Positions 5,321 through 5,347 of a stretch of DNA of 5,347 nt are shown piece after piece. The translations under genes were made by a program, and so were the position numbers. Location: the NCBI GenBank assembly GCA_964493075.1, contig CAZBNU010000259.1, positions 1-5,347 of the forward strand, given 5' to 3'. The notes under the pieces were generated by a model. That model did not search any database and was not told the DNA's origin. It saw only the letters and a list, made by a program, of their open reading frames with translations. The first letter of the stretch is position 1. Each line of letters starts with the position of its first letter. This DNA is from SLFT01 sp964493075 (GTDB lineage: Bacteria; Hydrogenedentota; Hydrogenedentia; Hydrogenedentales; CAITNO01).

Positions 5321-5347
5321 ATGAAACACACTGGATACCTCGTCACA
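5321..5347 (+). CDS. Start of a rightward gene, cut off by the window edge
   Basis: ATG at 5321 with AGGAA (5309-5313) seven bases upstream opens a reading frame of nine codons (MKHTGYLVT) that runs to the last base. The support is the Shine-Dalgarno plus the extended -10 promoter upstream. The product cannot be named. An 11-codon open frame from ATG 5289 ends with TGA overlapping this start as ATGA. Confidence 0.55.

Noticed and set aside
1..5347. CRISPR array, tRNA, rRNA or insertion sequence
   Set aside because: No regularly spaced direct repeats, no tRNA-like or rRNA-like stretch, and no transposase coding sequence was seen on either strand.

Overview
The window reads as a compact bacterial operon on the minus strand, with a divergent gene starting at its right edge. 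Base composition is moderate. The sugar-phosphate isomerase-like TIM barrel of the type seen here is, from general knowledge, abundant in planctomycete/PVC-type and related environmental candidate phyla. That affiliation is an inference only: there is no rRNA or other marker in the window.

Layout in minus-strand transcription order, right to left. (1) A small exported or membrane protein of 82 aa at 4788-5036. (2) A large multidomain protein at 2436-4655, ordered receiver-like, coiled coil, PAS, GGDEF, then a xylose-isomerase-like/AP-endonuclease-2-type TIM barrel. (3) pdxH, pyridoxamine 5'-phosphate oxidase, at 1784-2377. (4) An unrecognised five-helix membrane protein at 1222-1758. (5) A HisG-type ATP phosphoribosyltransferase at 158-1204. 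Gaps between genes 2-5 are 58, 25 and 17 bases, and genes 3-5 have their own Shine-Dalgarno sites, so co-transcription is likely. Gene 1 is about 130 bases upstream of gene 2 and may be in the same unit or separate. Beyond the last gene, bases 11-136 hold three alternating copies of a CTGTCCCC/T-run motif that fold into a long hairpin flanked by T runs on both strands. This looks like a bidirectional terminator built from a REP-like repeat.

On the plus strand, bases 5258-5323 hold an extended -10 promoter (TGC-TATACT), a perfect 14-bp palindrome over the predicted start point, a Shine-Dalgarno site and an ATG. Only nine codons of this gene are inside the window.

The most unusual item is the large multidomain protein. 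It joins a diguanylate cyclase-type signalling module to a sugar isomerase-like domain. The receiver has Glu in place of the phosphorylated Asp, and the GGDEF domain has lost the Arg of its c-di-GMP inhibitory site. Exactly where a stand-alone isomerase would begin, the gene carries a strong internal ribosome binding site and GTG codon. The locus may therefore make both a fusion and a free isomerase, or it may be a two-gene pair recently joined by loss of a stop. Nothing else in the operon (vitamin B6 and histidine enzymes, membrane protein) explains why c-di-GMP signalling would be linked to this enzyme.
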